Assembly (NCBI RefSeq): GCF_025136295.1
Contig: NZ_CP062788.1
Span: 124,001 to 188,000 of the forward strand
Direction: 5' to 3'
DNA: 64,000 nucleotides
From: Aestuariispira ectoiniformans
GTDB lineage: Bacteria; Pseudomonadota; Alphaproteobacteria; UBA8366; Aestuariispiraceae
The translations under genes were made by a program, and so were the position numbers. This document shows, in pieces, positions 1 to 7,704 of the stretch. The notes under the pieces were generated by a model. That model was given only the letters and a program-made list of their open reading frames with translations, had not been told where the DNA came from and did no database searches. Position 1 is the first letter of the stretch. Each line of letters opens with the position of its first letter.

Positions 1-49
1 CTTTGCTCTTGGTCGGTTTTTTCTTCTTTTGAGGGGCGGATTTAGTCAT
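1..49 (-). CDS. 5' end of an unidentified basic protein (truncated by window edge)
   Basis: A minus-strand ATG at 49 opens a frame that reads MTKSAPQKKKKPTKSK and runs off the left edge. The upstream sequence reads GGTGAC just before the ATG, a weak ribosome site. The lysine-rich start resembles the tails of nucleic-acid-binding proteins, but sixteen residues are too few to name a family. It is divergent from irr and shares the 157-bp intergenic region with it. Confidence 0.4.
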   Translation of the reverse strand, partial: MTKSAPQKKKKPTKSK

Positions 50-126
50 GTCACCATTCTTATGCCGATTCGCACGCAGAGGAATGCGGGATTTACCCTT
101 TGCCTTTTGCCTGAAAAAGCCCTAAA

Positions 127-143
127 ATTATAGCCATTCTAAA
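127..143 (+). promoter_or_regulatory. Degenerate Irr box upstream of irr
   Basis: The sequence ATTATAG-CCA-TTCTAAA keeps the right half of the Irr/ICE consensus (TTTAGAA-N3-TTCTAAA) perfectly and matches the left half at four of seven positions. It lies 63 bp before the irr start, which would suit autoregulation. Assignment rests on resemblance only. Confidence 0.35.
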
Positions 144-206
144 AAGAGCCCTTAATGGGTAAAATGGTTGGGTTTAACAAGGTAACGGGCTTCCCATATA
201 AAGCTC

Positions 207-623
207 ATGATTAAAGAACGCCCTTTCGCAAAAGTTTTGGAACAATTGTCTGCAGTCGGCCTTCGCCCGACGCGACAGCGGTTGGCTCTGGCGAAGCTGT
301 TGTTTGACAACGGTCATCACCATGTCACCGCAGAACAACTGTATTCAACCGCCTGCGCCAACAATGTAAAAGTCTCCTTGGCGACCGTCTATAATACCTT
401 GCACCAGTTTAAGGAAGTGGGGTTGTTGCGTGAGGTTGTTGTTGAAGCCGGTCGGTCCTATTTCGACACAAATCTGAGCGACCATCATCATTTCTTCCGG
501 GAAAGCACCGGCGAATTGATCGACATCCCCAAAGACGATATCGCGGTCTCCAATCTGCCTCAGCCGCCACAGGGAACCAAAGTCGACAGCGTCAATGTGA
601 TTATTCGCATACGCGATCAATAA
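207..623 (+). CDS. irr: Irr-like Fur-family iron response regulator
   Basis: This 138-residue protein has the Fur winged-helix fold. The DNA-reading helix lies around SLATVYNTLHQF (57-68) and is followed by the dimerisation half. The SDHHHFF stretch (His93-95) is the histidine cluster typical of alphaproteobacterial Irr. There are no paired CxxC motifs for structural zinc, which argues against Fur, Zur or PerR. In this class Irr senses haem/iron status and represses or activates iron-linked genes. It sits directly upstream of a rubrerythrin gene whose promoter carries an Irr box, so the neighbour is a likely target. There is no N-terminal haem-regulatory GCPWHD motif, so haem sensing would rely on the His cluster. 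Confidence 0.88.
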   Translation: MIKERPFAKVLEQLSAVGLRPTRQRLALAKLLFDNGHHHVTAEQLYSTACANNVKVSLATVYNTLHQFKEVGLLREVVVEAGRSYFDTNLSDHHHFFRESTGELIDIPKDDIAVSNLPQPPQGTKVDSVNVIIRIRDQ

Positions 624-664
624 TCATTATCATTACCCTTTAAAAACATGGTTTTTACAGACTG

Positions 665-681
665 TTTGGAATTATTCTAAA
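665..681 (+). promoter_or_regulatory. Irr box (ICE-type operator) of the rubrerythrin operon
   Basis: TTTGGAA-TTA-TTCTAAA matches the published Irr consensus TTTAGAA-N3-TTCTAAA at 13 of 14 specified positions. It ends 2 bp before the -35 hexamer at 684, so bound Irr would touch RNA polymerase. The regulator gene ends only 42 bp upstream. Confidence 0.75.
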
Positions 682-683
682 CA

Positions 684-712
684 TTGACAGCGATTGCATT
701 CTGGCTCATAGT
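684..712 (+). promoter_or_regulatory. Sigma-70 type promoter of the rubrerythrin operon
   Basis: TTGACA (684-689), a 17-bp spacer and CATAGT (707-712) form a good vegetative promoter. Transcription would start near 719 and give an untranslated leader of about 85 nt before the rubrerythrin ATG at 804. Confidence 0.65.
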
Positions 713-803
713 ATCAGTCTGGGTTTCCGGCCGCTTTGGCCCAATAAGATAACCAATGGGCAGCAAACTGCCCGCCATTCTTGGACTTATCAGGAGAGAA
801 GCC

Positions 804-1223
804 ATGTCGCTCAAGGGCACAAAAACCGAAGACAATCTGAAAGAAGCATTTGCCGGTGAAAGCCAGGCAAACCGCCGCTACCTGTATTTTGCACAGAAGG
901 CCGACATCGAGGGCTATAACGACGTTTCCGCCGTATTCCGCTCTACTGCGGAAGGTGAAACCGGCCACGCCCACGGCCATCTGGAATTTCTGGAAGAAGT
1001 TGGTGACCCCGCCACGGGCGAGCCGATCGGTAACACTGCCGCCAATCTGAAAGCGGCGATCGCGGGTGAAACCCACGAATACACCGATATGTATCCGGGC
1101 ATGGCCCGTACTGCCCGTGAAGAGGGCTTCGATGAAATCGCCGACTGGTTCGAAACGCTGGCCAAGGCCGAAAAAAGCCACGCCGGGCGTTTCCAGAAGG
1201 CTTTGGACTCGTTGGGCAGCTAA
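804..1223 (+). CDS. Rubrerythrin (ferritin-like diiron domain only)
   Basis: The 139-residue product is a four-helix diiron protein of the rubrerythrin family. It probably acts as a cytoplasmic peroxide reductase or iron-handling protein. Likely iron ligands are Glu19, Glu52-x2-His55, Glu89/Glu92 and Glu123-x2-His126. Classical rubrerythrins end in a rubredoxin domain with two CxxC pairs. Here the protein stops after the ferritin-like domain, so electrons must come from a separate partner. I chose the ATG at 804 because AGGAGA precedes it at the right distance and the family alignment starts there. An in-frame ATG at 756 has no such site. It is first gene of an operon with the Fe-S protein and DUF3501, behind an Irr box. 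Confidence 0.88.
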   Translation: MSLKGTKTEDNLKEAFAGESQANRRYLYFAQKADIEGYNDVSAVFRSTAEGETGHAHGHLEFLEEVGDPATGEPIGNTAANLKAAIAGETHEYTDMYPGMARTAREEGFDEIADWFETLAKAEKSHAGRFQKALDSLGS

Positions 1224-1239
1224 CGCGTTAAAGATGCCA

Positions 1240-1267
1240 GGCGGGGCCATGTGCCCCGCCTTTTCTT
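1240..1267 (+). terminator. Stem-loop after rubrerythrin (terminator or attenuator)
   Basis: GGCGGGGC (1240-1247) pairs with GCCCCGCC (1253-1260) across a 5-nt loop and is followed by TTTTCTT. It looks like an intrinsic terminator. Partial read-through would give more rubrerythrin than downstream proteins. A separate promoter for the next gene at 1339 is not obvious. Confidence 0.75.
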
Positions 1268-1338
1268 AAAGCCCACCACCGGAATTGACGGCCTGACAAG
1301 CTGTTTACCACATCCCCTTAGAGAGGTGAGGTAGCGCT

Positions 1339-2688
1339 ATGCGTGAAGGTAGCCTGGACGCACCGATCCGCCATCCCATCAATTGGACGGATCCCGAATT
1401 TTACGATGCGGAAAAACTGGACGAGGAATTACGCCGCGTCTTTGACATCTGTCACGGATGCAGACGCTGCTTTAACCTGTGCGATTCCTTCCCCCGCCTC
1501 TTCGATCTGATCGACGAGTCAGAAAGCGGGGAGCTGGATACGGTCGATTCAAAGGATTTCAAACCCGTCGCGGACGCCTGCACCTTGTGTGACATGTGCT
1601 TCATGACGAAATGTCCCTATGTGCCGCCGCATGAGTTCAACCTGGATTTTCCGCATCTCATGCTCCGCTATCGCGCTGTCGAATTGAAGAACGGTCAGCA
1701 GTCCGCCATGGACCGGCAACTGACGGAGACCGACCGCAACGGCAAGCTGGCCGGAATGGTCGCCCCCATTTCGAACTGGGCCTCAGACCGGCATAATTCG
1801 ATGACGCGCCCGGTGATGGAGAAGGTAACCGGTATCCATAAGGAGGCCGAACTTCCCAAATTCCATGCCAGTACCTTCGTCAAACGCGCCAGCAAGACAA
1901 AGCCGGAGGTGAACGCACAAGCCCCCGCCTATGGCCGCAAGGCGGTCCTTTATGCCACCTGCTTTGCCAATTACAACAACCCGACCATTGGAACGGCAGC
2001 CCAGGCGGTTCTGGCCCATAATGGCGTCGAAACGGAAGTGGTCTATCCCGAATGCTGCGGCATGCCACAGCTTGAGCACGGCGATCTTGCCCGCGTGTCG
2101 GACAAGGCAAAAACGGTTTCCAAGGCCCTCAAACCCTATATCGACCAGGGTTATGACGTTATCGCACTGGTGCCGAGCTGTACCCTGATGCTGAAATTTG
2201 AATGGCCGCTGATCACCCCGGAGGATGAGGACGTCAAACGCCTGTCCCAGGCCACGTTCGACATCAGCGAGTATATCGTCGATATCGCCAAGAAGGATGG
2301 CCTGGCAGATGGCCTGACGCCTCTGGATGGTGGCGTATCGGTTCATCTGGCCTGCCATGCGCGGGCCCAGAATATGGGCCAGAAGGCGGCTGAACTGATG
2401 CAACTGCTGCCGGACACCGACCTGAAGGTCGTGGAGCGTTGCTCCGGCCACGGCGGTTCCTGGGGCATCATGAAGGATAATTTCGAGGTCGGCATGAAAG
2501 TCGGACGCCCGGTCTTCCGGCAAATGGCCGACGGCGGCAAACCGAAATATATTGCCAGCGAATGCCCATTGGCCGGCCTGCATATCGGACAGGGCATCGA
2601 ACGCCAGGCAAAAGAGGGCGACACGCAGCCGGAAACCGTGCCGCACCCGATCATACTAATGGCGAAGTCCTACGGCCTGACCTATTAG
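1339..2688 (+). CDS. Fe-S oxidoreductase, GlpC/HdrD-like (two 4Fe-4S and two CCG domains)
   Basis: The 449-residue protein opens with two tetracysteine clusters, C38-x2-C41-x2-C44-x3-C48 and C81-x2-C84-x2-C87-x4-C92-P. These are ferredoxin-type 4Fe-4S sites. Two cysteine-rich CCG domains follow: one contains YPECCGMPQLEHGD and the other CHARAQ...CSGHGGSWG. This is the layout of glycerol-3-phosphate dehydrogenase subunit C and heterodisulfide reductase subunit D. There are no membrane segments, so it should be cytoplasmic. Its place between a rubrerythrin lacking rubredoxin and a DUF3501 protein suggests that it passes electrons to the diiron centre. That link is inferred from context. The true substrate is unknown. 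Confidence 0.82.
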   Translation: MREGSLDAPIRHPINWTDPEFYDAEKLDEELRRVFDICHGCRRCFNLCDSFPRLFDLIDESESGELDTVDSKDFKPVADACTLCDMCFMTKCPYVPPHEFNLDFPHLMLRYRAVELKNGQQSAMDRQLTETDRNGKLAGMVAPISNWASDRHNSMTRPVMEKVTGIHKEAELPKFHASTFVKRASKTKPEVNAQAPAYGRKAVLYATCFANYNNPTIGTAAQAVLAHNGVETEVVYPECCGMPQLEHGDLARVSDKAKTVSKALKPYIDQGYDVIALVPSCTLMLKFEWPLITPEDEDVKRLSQATFDISEYIVDIAKKDGLADGLTPLDGGVSVHLACHARAQNMGQKAAELMQLLPDTDLKVVERCSGHGGSWGIMKDNFEVGMKVGRPVFRQMADGGKPKYIASECPLAGLHIGQGIERQAKEGDTQPETVPHPIILMAKSYGLTY

Positions 2689-2730
2689 GCCGCTGGACGA
2701 ATAAACAACGAAGACCCACGGAGAGTAGAC

Positions 2731-3321
2731 ATGTCTGCAGCGCGTAAGATCACCAAGGACGATATCCTGCCGCTGGACGAATACATCAAGGTTCGCAAGG
2801 ACCGTAAGGCCGCATTATTGCCGCGCAAGAAAAAGCGGCGCGCGGAAATCGGCCCGGTTGCCACCGTCTATTTCGAATCCTTCGATACCATGCTGCATCA
2901 GATTCAGGAGATGCTCTATATCGAAAAAGGCGGCGACGAACAGTTACGGGACGAACTGGCGGCCTATAACCCGCTCGTCCCCAACGGGCGCGAGCTGGTG
3001 ACGACCGTCATGTTTGAAATCGACGATGAGATCCGCCGACGCAACTTCCTGTCTCGCCTCGGCGGGGTCGAAGAGACCATGTTCATCAAATTCGGCGATG
3101 AAGAGATTTTCGGCCGTCCGGAAGAGGATGTGGACAGGACCACAGCCGACGGCAAAGCCTCCAGCGTGCAGTTCATCCATTTCCCTTTCACCGATGAACA
3201 GGCCGCAAAGTTCAGCGAACCCGGCACGCAGGTCATCGTCGGCTTCAAACATCCCGAATATGCCCATATGGCGATCATTCAGGAGGAAAGCCGCGCCGAA
3301 CTGGCCGGTGACTTTGCTTGA
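2731..3321 (+). CDS. DUF3501 family protein
   Basis: The 196-residue protein starts at an ATG preceded by GGAGAG and reads MSAARKITKDDILPLDEYIKVR. I recognise it as DUF3501, a family usually encoded beside rubrerythrin and the GlpC-like Fe-S protein. It has a basic stretch (RKKKRR, near 31-36) and a mixed, charged soluble sequence with no cysteine motif or signal peptide. Function is unknown. It lies 42 bp after the Fe-S gene, so the three genes form one transcription unit. Its consistent partners suggest an oxidative-stress or iron role. Confidence 0.8.
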   Translation: MSAARKITKDDILPLDEYIKVRKDRKAALLPRKKKRRAEIGPVATVYFESFDTMLHQIQEMLYIEKGGDEQLRDELAAYNPLVPNGRELVTTVMFEIDDEIRRRNFLSRLGGVEETMFIKFGDEEIFGRPEEDVDRTTADGKASSVQFIHFPFTDEQAAKFSEPGTQVIVGFKHPEYAHMAIIQEESRAELAGDFA

Positions 3322-3330
3322 GAATACGGC

Positions 3331-4215
3331 TCAGGCCGCAATAACGACCTTGTTGCGGCCTGCTTCCTTTGCCTTATAAAGGGCCCGGTCCGCACGGCGG
3401 AGAACATCATCAAGTGTTTCGCCTTCGGACCATTGTGCAAGGCCGATACTGACGGTCACCTGGACATTCTCCCCGTCACCGACGTCAATTGAAGCGTCTT
3501 CAATTGCCTTGTGACAACGCTTGGCAACGGCCTGCGCCTCATCAGCCGATGTTTCCGGCAGGCAGATCGCGAATTCCTCGCCCCCCAGGCGCCCGATGCT
3601 ATCGGGTTCCCGCAGCGATTCCATGCATTTCTCCGCGATGAATTTGAGGACCTCGTCACCCGCGGCGTGACCATAGCTGTCGTTGACATGTTTGAAATGA
3701 TCTACATCCAGCATGCATAGCGTCAGCGGCTGACCATAGCGTTTGCAGCGTACGACCTCCCGTTCCGCCACTTCCATGAAATACCTGCGGATGAAGACAT
3801 TGGTCAGAAAATCTATGGTGGCCATGCGGCGCAGTTCCACCGTCCGCGCCCGCAGGGTCAGCAGGCTTTGCGCCCTTGCTATGAGTTCCACCGGTTCCAG
3901 GGGTTTCGGCACGAAATCATTCGCACCAGCCTCAAACGCCTGGCGCAACACGTCCCGCTCTTCCATGGCGGTTACCATCACAATCGGGAATTCTTCCTTA
4001 CTGCGCTGTTCTCTATAGGACCGGATGACATCAAGGCCATTCATTTTGGGCATCATGTAATCAACCATCAGCAGGTCAATTTCATTGTCCATGCAATACC
4101 GAAGTCCTTCTTCGGGATCGGTAAAGATAATGGGATCCACGCCCCCAATTTTCTTGAGATATTCCGCGATCAAACGCGCAGTAATCAATGTGTCGTCAAT
4201 GACAACAACCTGCAT
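3331..4215 (-). CDS. PleD-like response regulator diguanylate cyclase (REC-GGDEF)
   Basis: Residues 1-120 form a CheY-like receiver with phospho-acceptor Asp52 and Lys104. Residues 130-294 form a GGDEF domain with an intact GGEEF signature at 211-215. The RxxD inhibitory site (Arg202-Glu-Pro-Asp205) lies five residues before it. The enzyme should therefore make cyclic di-GMP from two GTP, be switched on by phosphorylation and be inhibited by its product. Unlike Caulobacter PleD it has one receiver, not two. No kinase gene is adjacent. It ends against the DUF3501 operon, which is transcribed towards it. Confidence 0.88.
   Translation of the reverse strand: MQVVVIDDTLITARLIAEYLKKIGGVDPIIFTDPEEGLRYCMDNEIDLLMVDYMMPKMNGLDVIRSYREQRSKEEFPIVMVTAMEERDVLRQAFEAGANDFVPKPLEPVELIARAQSLLTLRARTVELRRMATIDFLTNVFIRRYFMEVAEREVVRCKRYGQPLTLCMLDVDHFKHVNDSYGHAAGDEVLKFIAEKCMESLREPDSIGRLGGEEFAICLPETSADEAQAVAKRCHKAIEDASIDVGDGENVQVTVSIGLAQWSEGETLDDVLRRADRALYKAKEAGRNKVVIAA
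3332..3362 (+). terminator. Stem-loop at the convergent junction of DUF3501 and the GGDEF gene
   Basis: CAGGCCGCAA (3332-3341) pairs with TTGCGGCCTG (3353-3362) and is followed by CTTCCTTTG. It begins 11 bp after the DUF3501 stop and lies inside the last codons of the opposing gene. It could end the operon, although the T-tract is poor. Confidence 0.45.
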
Positions 4216-4310
4216 TCAACACGTCTCCCAACAGTGATCGTGTACCGTTAATGCGGCTTACTGATTCTAGGGTAGGTGTGTTTTGAACAGGAGTAAAGAC
4301 CATACACAGC

Positions 4311-4339
4311 AAAGCGGGAGCAACCAGGGCTCCCGCTTT
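4311..4339 (-). terminator. Bidirectional intrinsic terminator
   Basis: AAAGCGGGAGC (4311-4321) pairs with GCTCCCGCTTT (4329-4339) over a 7-nt loop. The A and T ends make it symmetric, so it can work on either strand. It lies just downstream of the small minus-strand ORF 4358-4549. Confidence 0.7.
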
Positions 4340-4357
4340 CATTCATATTTCCATATC

Positions 4358-4549
4358 TCAGAGATCTGAATCCCACCGCGCGTAATGAGAACCGATCCTT
4401 GTCCCCGCACTGGATTTGCGGGTGGCTAAATCGTCACTGGCAATCATCCAGCCACGTGCCGATAATTGTGCCACAATACCGTCCTTCGTCAACCGGGTAG
4501 TCGTGCAACGCGGCATCATTCTTCTGCTTTGGTGAAGATTTTTAACCAA
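4358..4549 (-). CDS. Small hypothetical protein
   Basis: A 63-codon frame ends 19 bp before a strong terminator on the same strand, the main reason to take it seriously. An internal ATG at codon 12 has a weak purine-rich site (AGCAGAAGA) and would give a 52-residue basic protein. I do not recognise the sequence. It has no signal peptide, membrane segment or cysteine motif. Confidence 0.35.
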   Translation of the reverse strand: MVKNLHQSRRMMPRCTTTRLTKDGIVAQLSARGWMIASDDLATRKSSAGTRIGSHYARWDSDL

Positions 4550-4735
4550 AGGTTTCTCAATGATACCTGTAACCTTTATTAACGTTTCGTTAACTACTTG
4601 GCGGCACGAAATGAATTCTCACAATCGGAACCGGGTTATTCAGGTAGCCAGGACCATACACAAGGTGGGATCATTGTGCAGCGCACAAAAACCGGTTCAT
4701 CCCAGGGTCGGAAAATGGCACAGACGCCGGTCGCG

Positions 4736-5200
4736 TTAATCTTTTTCGTCATCCGGGTCGTAATAAGGGAACGTATCCTCGTCGTAATGAGGCCATTTGA
4801 ATGTTATGGCTGAACGCTCCCCCATCTCCAGAGTACCGGCGGCATATTGGTCCAGCAGGTCTTCCGCGACCTGGGCAGCGAATTCCAACGCCACCTCCCG
4901 CGCCTTCTGGGCGGGCTGACGGGCAAACTCCGGGGAAAACAGGAGACGCGACAATCGGGGCTGCTGGGCCTTCAGGAATTTTGCCATATGCGTCAGGAAG
5001 GTTGTCTCCGACATGGCCTGAGGCAATGGTTCCGGCAGGTCTTCCAGACAGTGGGCCAGGATCATGAAGGCGATATTCTGTTTGTTCTCAAAGGCCGGGA
5101 CGGTGTCAATCGACGTCACAACCCTCTCATAATAGGAGCGTTGTTCCCCTTCCAGGGACCGGACTTTCCGAAGGACAACCTCCAAATAAGGGGTAGACAT
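4736..5200 (-). CDS. Conserved-looking hypothetical protein
   Basis: The 154-residue product is soluble and mainly helical. It has a strongly acidic C-terminus (YDEDTFPYYDPDDEKD) and no signal peptide. The middle part (AFMILAHCLEDLPEPLPQAMSE) looks like packed helices. I recognise no domain. It is transcribed in the same direction as phoB but is cut off from it by the terminator at 5292-5320, so it is probably expressed independently. Codon use matches its neighbours, consistent with a resident gene. Confidence 0.6.
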   Translation of the reverse strand: MSTPYLEVVLRKVRSLEGEQRSYYERVVTSIDTVPAFENKQNIAFMILAHCLEDLPEPLPQAMSETTFLTHMAKFLKAQQPRLSRLLFSPEFARQPAQKAREVALEFAAQVAEDLLDQYAAGTLEMGERSAITFKWPHYDEDTFPYYDPDDEKD

Positions 5201-5291
5201 GTTGCCGTCAGCCTCATCTCAACAATCGAGAGTTCAGAATGAACGCCAAGGTAGCGTCGCCCCCCTATATTAGGCAACCTCCATTATAAAG

Positions 5292-5320
5292 AAAATGGCC
5301 GGAACAAATCCGGCCATTTT
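5292..5320 (-). terminator. Intrinsic terminator after phoB
   Basis: AAAATGGCCGG (5292-5302) pairs with CCGGCCATTTT (5310-5320) over the loop AACAAAT. On the minus strand it ends in a run of T and lies 30 bp after the phoB stop. It therefore closes the pst-pho operon. Confidence 0.85.
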
Positions 5321-5349
5321 CCCGTCGTCAAAGTCTCAACAGCGGTGCG

Positions 5350-6057
5350 TCAGGCCGCAACCCCGTTGGCGTTTGTTTCCAGCGCATAGCCCGCGGAACG
5401 GACCGTACGGATCACATCCTCCCGGCCTTCCTGGTTCAGTGCCTTGCGCAAACGCCGGATATGAACGTCGACGGTACGCGATTCCACATAGACATCGCGG
5501 CCCCAGACGGCATCCAGCAACTGTTCGCGGGAAAAGACCCGGCCCGGATTTTCCATCAGATGACGCAGCAGGCGAAACTCTGTCGGCCCCAATTTGATCT
5601 CGTCGCCATTGCGGTAGACGCGATAGGCCGCCAAATCCATCTGCAATTCACCTGCCTCCAGCGTCTCATCCGTCAGGCTGGGGCGGGACCGGCGTAACAG
5701 GGCGTTGATCCTGGCCAGCAATTCACCGGGCGAGAAGGGTTTGACCATATAGTCGTCGGCCCCCGATTCCAGTCCGCGAACTGTATCGGATTCCTCGCCC
5801 CTGGCCGTCAGCATGATGATCGGCATGTTCCGCGTTTCCTGACGCCGACGCATACGGCGGCAGATTTCCACGCCCGACACATTGGGCAACATCCAATCCA
5901 GCAGCATGAGGTCAGGCTGTGCCTCTTCCACCTTGATCAGGGCCTCGTCGCCGTCATAGGCGACATCAACCGCGAAACCTTCACGTTCCAGGTTATATTT
6001 GAGCAGCGTTACGACCGCAGCCTCATCTTCAACAATTAAGATGTTACCTTTAGTCAC
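5350..6057 (-). CDS. phoB: Phosphate regulon response regulator PhoB
   Basis: The 235-residue protein has a receiver domain (phospho-acceptor Asp54 in LLDWMLP). An OmpR-type winged helix follows (about 135-230, including GPTEFRLLRHLMENPGRVFSREQLLDAVWG). PhoR phosphorylates it when phosphate is scarce, and it then binds Pho boxes. The start codon is GTG (MTKGNILIVED), fixed by the family N-terminus. No strong ribosome site precedes it, so translation may depend on coupling or remain low. It is last gene of the phoR-pst cluster, 36 bp after phoU. Confidence 0.95.
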   Translation of the reverse strand: MTKGNILIVEDEAAVVTLLKYNLEREGFAVDVAYDGDEALIKVEEAQPDLMLLDWMLPNVSGVEICRRMRRRQETRNMPIIMLTARGEESDTVRGLESGADDYMVKPFSPGELLARINALLRRSRPSLTDETLEAGELQMDLAAYRVYRNGDEIKLGPTEFRLLRHLMENPGRVFSREQLLDAVWGRDVYVESRTVDVHIRRLRKALNQEGREDVIRTVRSAGYALETNANGVAA

Positions 6058-6093
6058 CGTTTAACATCCCCACTATTTTACCGACGTCCCCAA

Positions 6094-6819
6094 TCAGGAC
6101 GCGTCGCCTTCAGGCTCAACAACCGTCATTGACGATGCATCAGCCTTTGGCCGTACGCCAGCAAGCGGCTGGCCTTCCACCCGATAGTATACAGTTTCCG
6201 CCACATTCGTCGCCAGATCGCCCATACGTTCAATGTTCTTGGCAATGAACAGCAGGTGCGTGCAGGGTGTGATATGGCGCGGGTCTTCCATCATATAGGT
6301 CAGCAACTCCCGGAAGAGGCTGGTGTAATGGTTGTCCACTTCCTCATCCGCCTGCCATACGGCAACGGCCTTTTCTGCATCACCCTGAATGAACGCATCG
6401 AACACGTCCTTCAGCATTGCCTGTACCGAACGGGCCATGCGCGTGATGCTGCCCGTCATGGGCATCGGCGCGGTCTGGTTCAGAATAATCGACCGCTTGG
6501 CAATGTTCTTCGCATAGTCGCCGATCCGTTCGATATCCGATGCCGTTTTCAGGCAGGAAATAATATAGCGCAGGTCATCCGCCATGGGCTGACGCAGGGC
6601 GATGGTCTTGACCGCAAGGTTTTCGATTTCCTTTTCAAGGTCGTCGATATCCTTGTCCGACTGCCGGACACTGTTCGCCAGCTCCTCGTTACGCGTTTCG
6701 ATTGCCTTCATGGCACCATCAAGCTGTGCTTCCGCCAGGCCGCTCATACGGCTGAACAGGCTGGAGAGCTGTTCCAGGTCGGAATCGTATGCCCGGACGA
6801 TATGATCTTTTGTTTCCAT
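6094..6819 (-). CDS. phoU: Phosphate transport regulator PhoU
   Basis: The 241-residue protein has the two PhoU three-helix repeats. Each contains the E/D-rich metal-binding signature: AVKTIALRQPMADDLRYIIS and ERIGDYAKNIA in the first half, IAKNIERMGDLATNVAE in the second. PhoU links the Pst transporter to PhoR so that kinase activity falls when phosphate is plentiful. The ATG is preceded by AAGGAAG. It lies between pstB and phoB, the normal position. Confidence 0.95.
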   Translation of the reverse strand: METKDHIVRAYDSDLEQLSSLFSRMSGLAEAQLDGAMKAIETRNEELANSVRQSDKDIDDLEKEIENLAVKTIALRQPMADDLRYIISCLKTASDIERIGDYAKNIAKRSIILNQTAPMPMTGSITRMARSVQAMLKDVFDAFIQGDAEKAVAVWQADEEVDNHYTSLFRELLTYMMEDPRHITPCTHLLFIAKNIERMGDLATNVAETVYYRVEGQPLAGVRPKADASSMTVVEPEGDAS

Positions 6820-6858
6820 CTCTTACTTCCTTGCGCCTATCGTCGCTTGTGCCAGCAA

Positions 6859-7659
6859 TTAACCGAAGCGGCCCGTGATATAACCTTGGGTTCGTTCGTC
6901 TTCCGGATTGGTGAAAATCTTCTCCGTCTCACCAACCTCGACAAGGTTGCCCAGGTGGAAGAAGGCCGTGCGCTGCGACACGCGGGCCGCCTGCTGCATG
7001 GAGTGGGTCACGATCACGATCGTATAGTTTTCACGCAGTTCGTGAATCAGCTCCTCGATCTTGGCCGTGGCGATCGGGTCGAGCGCGGAGCACGGCTCAT
7101 CCATCAGGATGACTTCCGGTTTCACGGCAATCGCACGGGCAATGCACAGGCGCTGCTGCTGACCACCGGAAAGGCCGGTGCCCGGCTGATCCAGACGGTC
7201 TTTGACCTCTTCCCAGATGCTTGCCTTGCGCAGGCTGGTTTCCACCACTTCGTCCAGTTCCGCCTTGTTGCTCACGATGCCATGAATGCGCGGACCGTAA
7301 GCGACGTTGTCATAAATCGACTTGGGGAAGGGGTTCGGCTTCTGAAAGACCATGCCGACGCGGGCGCGCAAATGAACCGGGTCCACATCTTTGGCGTAGA
7401 TATCTTCGCCATCCAGCGTGATCTTACCCTGGACCCGGCAGATTTCCACCACGTCATTCATACGGTTCAGGCAACGCAGGAAGGTGGACTTGCCGCAACC
7501 GGATGGTCCGATCAGGGCCGTCACTTCCTGTTCGTAAATGTCCAGATTGACATCGAACAGGGCCTGTTTCTCGCCATAGAAAACACGGACATCCTCGCCA
7601 CGCATCTTTGACCGCCGGCTTTCCGGGACGGATTGGACGATTTGTTCAACGGCTGCCAT
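6859..7659 (-). CDS. pstB: Phosphate ABC transporter ATP-binding protein PstB
   Basis: The 266-residue ATPase carries Walker [10 protein letters not shown], the ABC signature LSGGQQQR and Walker [14 protein letters not shown]. It also has the PstB-typical [21 protein letters not shown] stretch. It drives phosphate import through PstC and PstA. A short N-terminal extension of about 18 residues precedes the canonical start. An AAGGAT site lies upstream of the ATG. Confidence 0.96.
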   Translation of the reverse strand: MAAVEQIVQSVPESRRSKMRGEDVRVFYGEKQALFDVNLDIYEQEVTALIGPSGCGKSTFLRCLNRMNDVVEICRVQGKITLDGEDIYAKDVDPVHLRARVGMVFQKPNPFPKSIYDNVAYGPRIHGIVSNKAELDEVVETSLRKASIWEEVKDRLDQPGTGLSGGQQQRLCIARAIAVKPEVILMDEPCSALDPIATAKIEELIHELRENYTIVIVTHSMQQAARVSQRTAFFHLGNLVEVGETEKIFTNPEDERTQGYITGRFG

Positions 7660-7704
7660 TTTGATCGATCCTTATACTCAATCAGCTAGGGTCATTGATG
7701 CCGC

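Larger units (their letters stand above)
4216..4735. other. Low-density region around a terminator and a doubtful small ORF
   Basis: This 520-bp stretch holds the promoter region of the GGDEF gene, a strong inverted repeat at 4311-4339 and one small minus-strand ORF at 4358-4549. From 4550 to 4735 I see an AT-rich tract (gttaactac, ttaacgtttcg) but no convincing gene, RNA or operator. Confidence 0.4.
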
